This document shows, piece by piece, positions 62,179-64,000 of a DNA stretch of 64,000 nucleotides; the stretch's first letter is position 1; each line of letters begins with the position of its first letter. The position numbers were made by a program, and so were the translations under genes. A model generated the notes under the pieces. That model did not search any database, was not told where the DNA came from, and was given only the letters and a program-made list of their open reading frames with translations. Source of the DNA: Vibrio metoecus (GTDB lineage: Bacteria; Pseudomonadota; Gammaproteobacteria; Enterobacterales; Vibrionaceae); the NCBI RefSeq assembly GCF_009665255.1, contig NZ_CP035686.1, positions 620,001 to 684,000 of the forward strand, given 5' to 3'.

Positions 62179-63402
62179 ATGGGGATGTTTTGGATCTCAA
62201 CCTTGTTGTTAGCATTGATTGCGGTAGCATTCATCATTATTCCTTTCGTTAAAAAACGTGCAAATAACGATCAAGCACTACGTGATGAATTGAATAAAGC
62301 CTTTTATAAAGATCGCCTGAAAGAGTTGGAAGTGGAAGCAGAAGAGGGGATCGTGGTTGATCAACAAGATTTGATCGCCGATCTCAAGCAAACTCTGTTA
62401 GACGACATCCCAATTCAGCAAAAGCATGAGCAAGAGAATAACGTTTCATTGTGGAAGATCGTGGTTCCATCTGTGTTACTGGTGGTCGCTTTGAGCTATG
62501 GTTTATACGCTAAGTTCGGTAGTTATCAACATGTGCAAGCGTGGCAAGAAGTGACGGCACAACTCCCTGAACTGTCGAAAAAACTGATGGCACCTCAAGT
62601 AGAGCTTAGCGATGAAGAGATGAATGACTTGACGCTTGCTCTACGTACACGATTACATTATCAAGCTGATGATGTGACAGGGTGGTTGTTGTTAGGGCGA
62701 ATTGGTTTAGCCAACCGTGACCTTGAAACCGCCATTGGAGCGATGAAAAAAGCCTACGCATTAGATAGTGAAGATCCTGATGTGAAATTTGGCTACGCTC
62801 AAGCATTAATGCTGTCCAACGATCCGATTGACCAACAAGACGCTAAATCAATTCTGTTGAAATTGGCCCAGCGTGGTTATGCCGATCTGCGTGTTTACTC
62901 TTTACTGGCATTTGATGCATTTGAGAGTGGCGATTTTTCTGCCGCCATTAAATATTGGAGCTTGATGCAACAAGCGATCGGCCCTCAGGATGCTCGCTAT
63001 GAGATGCTTAGTCGCAGTATTGAAAGTGCGCGACAAAAAATGGGCTCACAGACCAGCGCCACAAGTGATGGAAAGTCGGTTAAGGTAACAATCAGTCTCG
63101 GTGATCAGGTGAACGTCGATCCTAATGCAGTATTAATTGTGTCGGTTCATGCGCCTGGTTCTCCTATGCCTACGGCAGCCGCACGTTACCCACTTGGTGA
63201 ATTCCCAAGAACTGTGGTATTGGATGACAGTAACAGCATGATGCAAGGGGCAAAACTCTCTAGTCTTGAGTCTTTTATTGTGCGAGCACGTATTGATACA
63301 GACGGTAATGTGGCGACAAAAACCGGTGATTGGCATGGTGAAAGCCAAATAATGAAAGCGGGTGATGCCGTTGCCGTTGTACTTGATAAGCAGTACGAAT
63401 AA
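62179..63402 (+). CDS. ccmI: Cytochrome c maturation protein CcmI (TPR apocytochrome chaperone)
   Basis: A 407-residue protein with two N-terminal transmembrane helices (about 4-22 and 93-113) and the AFYKDRLKELEVEAEEG segment between them. A TPR region follows (about 155-285; GWLLLGRIGLANRDLETAIGA and similar), and a C-terminal beta-rich domain. CcmI holds the C-termini of apocytochromes c. Last gene of the ccm operon. Confidence 0.93.
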   Translation: MGMFWISTLLLALIAVAFIIIPFVKKRANNDQALRDELNKAFYKDRLKELEVEAEEGIVVDQQDLIADLKQTLLDDIPIQQKHEQENNVSLWKIVVPSVLLVVALSYGLYAKFGSYQHVQAWQEVTAQLPELSKKLMAPQVELSDEEMNDLTLALRTRLHYQADDVTGWLLLGRIGLANRDLETAIGAMKKAYALDSEDPDVKFGYAQALMLSNDPIDQQDAKSILLKLAQRGYADLRVYSLLAFDAFESGDFSAAIKYWSLMQQAIGPQDARYEMLSRSIESARQKMGSQTSATSDGKSVKVTISLGDQVNVDPNAVLIVSVHAPGSPMPTAAARYPLGEFPRTVVLDDSNSMMQGAKLSSLESFIVRARIDTDGNVATKTGDWHGESQIMKAGDAVAVVLDKQYE

Positions 63403-63438
63403 AATCACAAGCAGAAAAATAATAAACGATGCCCAAAT

Positions 63439-63507
63439 AGTCCAAAGTCGTGGCTGGTACGACTTTGAGTGGGAAGAAAATATAAGGCCGATGTAAATCG
63501 GCCTTTG
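63439..63507 (+). terminator. Two hairpins after ccmI, probable terminator region
   Basis: AAAGTCGT / ACGACTTT around a GGCTGGT loop, then AAGGCCGAT / ATCGGCCTTT with a GTAA loop. The second stem is strong but its T tract is short (TTTGC), so termination may be partial and mlaA may be read through. Confidence 0.5.
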
Positions 63508-63522
63508 CACATGGAATAACGT

Positions 63523-64000
63523 ATGGTTGGTCGCTTATCTTGGATTGTTTTATTCACCGCGTTTTTGCTCGGATGCAGTAGCACCCCCGATGACGCATCC
63601 TCTCACTCTCAGGTTAATGATCCGCTTGAAAGTTTTAACCGACAAATGTGGACGATTAACTACGACTACTTAGATCCTTACGTGGTTCGTCCTGTCTCCT
63701 TGTTTTATGTCGGTTATGTACCTAAACCTGTGCGCAGTGGGGTAGCGAACTTTCTTTCTAACTTAGATGAACCAGCCAGTATGGTGAATAACTTATTGAT
63801 GGGTAATGGTTCGAAGGCCGTAGTCCATTTCAACCGTTTTTGGATTAACACCAGCTTTGGTTTACTTGGCTTAATCGATATTGCTTCTGAAGCTGGCATT
63901 AAAAAGTACGATGAAAAAGAGTTTAGTGATGCAGTCGGACACTATGGTGTAGGTAATGGACCTTACCTAATGATTCCAGGATACGGGCCTTATACCGTGC
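63523..64000 (+). CDS. mlaA: MlaA/VacJ family outer-membrane lipoprotein (partial, runs off window)
   Basis: The first 159 codons of MlaA, the outer-membrane part of the Mla retrograde phospholipid transport system. A lipoprotein signal peptide ends in the lipobox LLGC with the acylated Cys at residue 22. Then comes the family start DPLESFNRQMWTINYDYLDP and the conserved stretches NFLSNLDEPASMVNNLL, RFWINTSFGLLGLIDIA and GVGNGPYLMIPGYGP. The 3' end lies outside the window. Confidence 0.93.
   Translation, partial: MVGRLSWIVLFTAFLLGCSSTPDDASSHSQVNDPLESFNRQMWTINYDYLDPYVVRPVSLFYVGYVPKPVRSGVANFLSNLDEPASMVNNLLMGNGSKAVVHFNRFWINTSFGLLGLIDIASEAGIKKYDEKEFSDAVGHYGVGNGPYLMIPGYGPYTV

Overview
The window is 64 kb of a gamma-proteobacterial chromosome, and gene content, gene order and protein sequences point to Vibrio cholerae or a very close relative. 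Markers for this are a polar-flagellum flhA-flhF-flhG-fliA operon running straight into cheYZAB, parC, parP and cheW; a second, apparently active aspartate-semialdehyde dehydrogenase where E. coli has usg; and a fabB 3' UTR that matches the place of the Vibrio sRNA FarS. From memory this is the part of V. cholerae chromosome 1 around VC2048 to VC2113, but no search was run. No prophage, insertion sequence, CRISPR array, tRNA or rRNA was seen. It reads as core chromosome throughout.

Layout. 1-9.9 kb: a flavin reductase, mnmC, fabB with its structured 3' UTR, pdxB-asd, fur, a DUF4442 hotdog gene, and a LysR regulator divergent from the holin-like lrgAB pair. 10-15.7 kb: a leftward ybfF-DUF2788-fldA group, then seqA, pgm, a DUF1853 gene and ybgI. 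15.7-27 kb: citrate synthase divergent from sdhCDAB-sucABCD, which covers most of the oxidative TCA cycle and has an ArcA-like box in front of sdhC. 27-29.6 kb: zinc uptake znuA and znuCB, divergent around a Zur-like box. 29.7-33.2 kb: a very large membrane regulator with a periplasmic propeller, a decayed kinase module and an AraC DNA-binding domain. 33.2-36.5 kb: a gene-poor gap holding a candidate leftward small RNA, then feoABC. 36.5-43.1 kb: a HIT protein, argS, yecM, an insulinase-family protease and sixA. 43.2-56 kb: the flagellar/chemotaxis operon behind a sigma-54-like promoter. 56.4-63.4 kb: the cytochrome c maturation operon ccmABCDEFGHI. The window ends inside mlaA.

Three core genes (znuC, flhG, ccmA) are each broken by one missing base in a run of G. 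All three are -1 events in G runs, and all downstream reading frames are otherwise pristine. Homopolymer undercalling in the source sequence is the likeliest cause, although real mutations cannot be excluded from the sequence alone.

The most interesting signals are: (i) three copies of a DEFEKLLDxLHG motif in the CheA linker that resemble the CheY-binding tail of CheZ and the N-terminus of FliM, with a related motif in ParP; (ii) a leftward transcription unit at about 33.24-33.39 kb with a strong intrinsic terminator and a possible 14-residue peptide; (iii) the membrane-tethered AraC regulator with a degenerate kinase; and (iv) a long, nearly perfect operator between the LysR gene and lrgAB.
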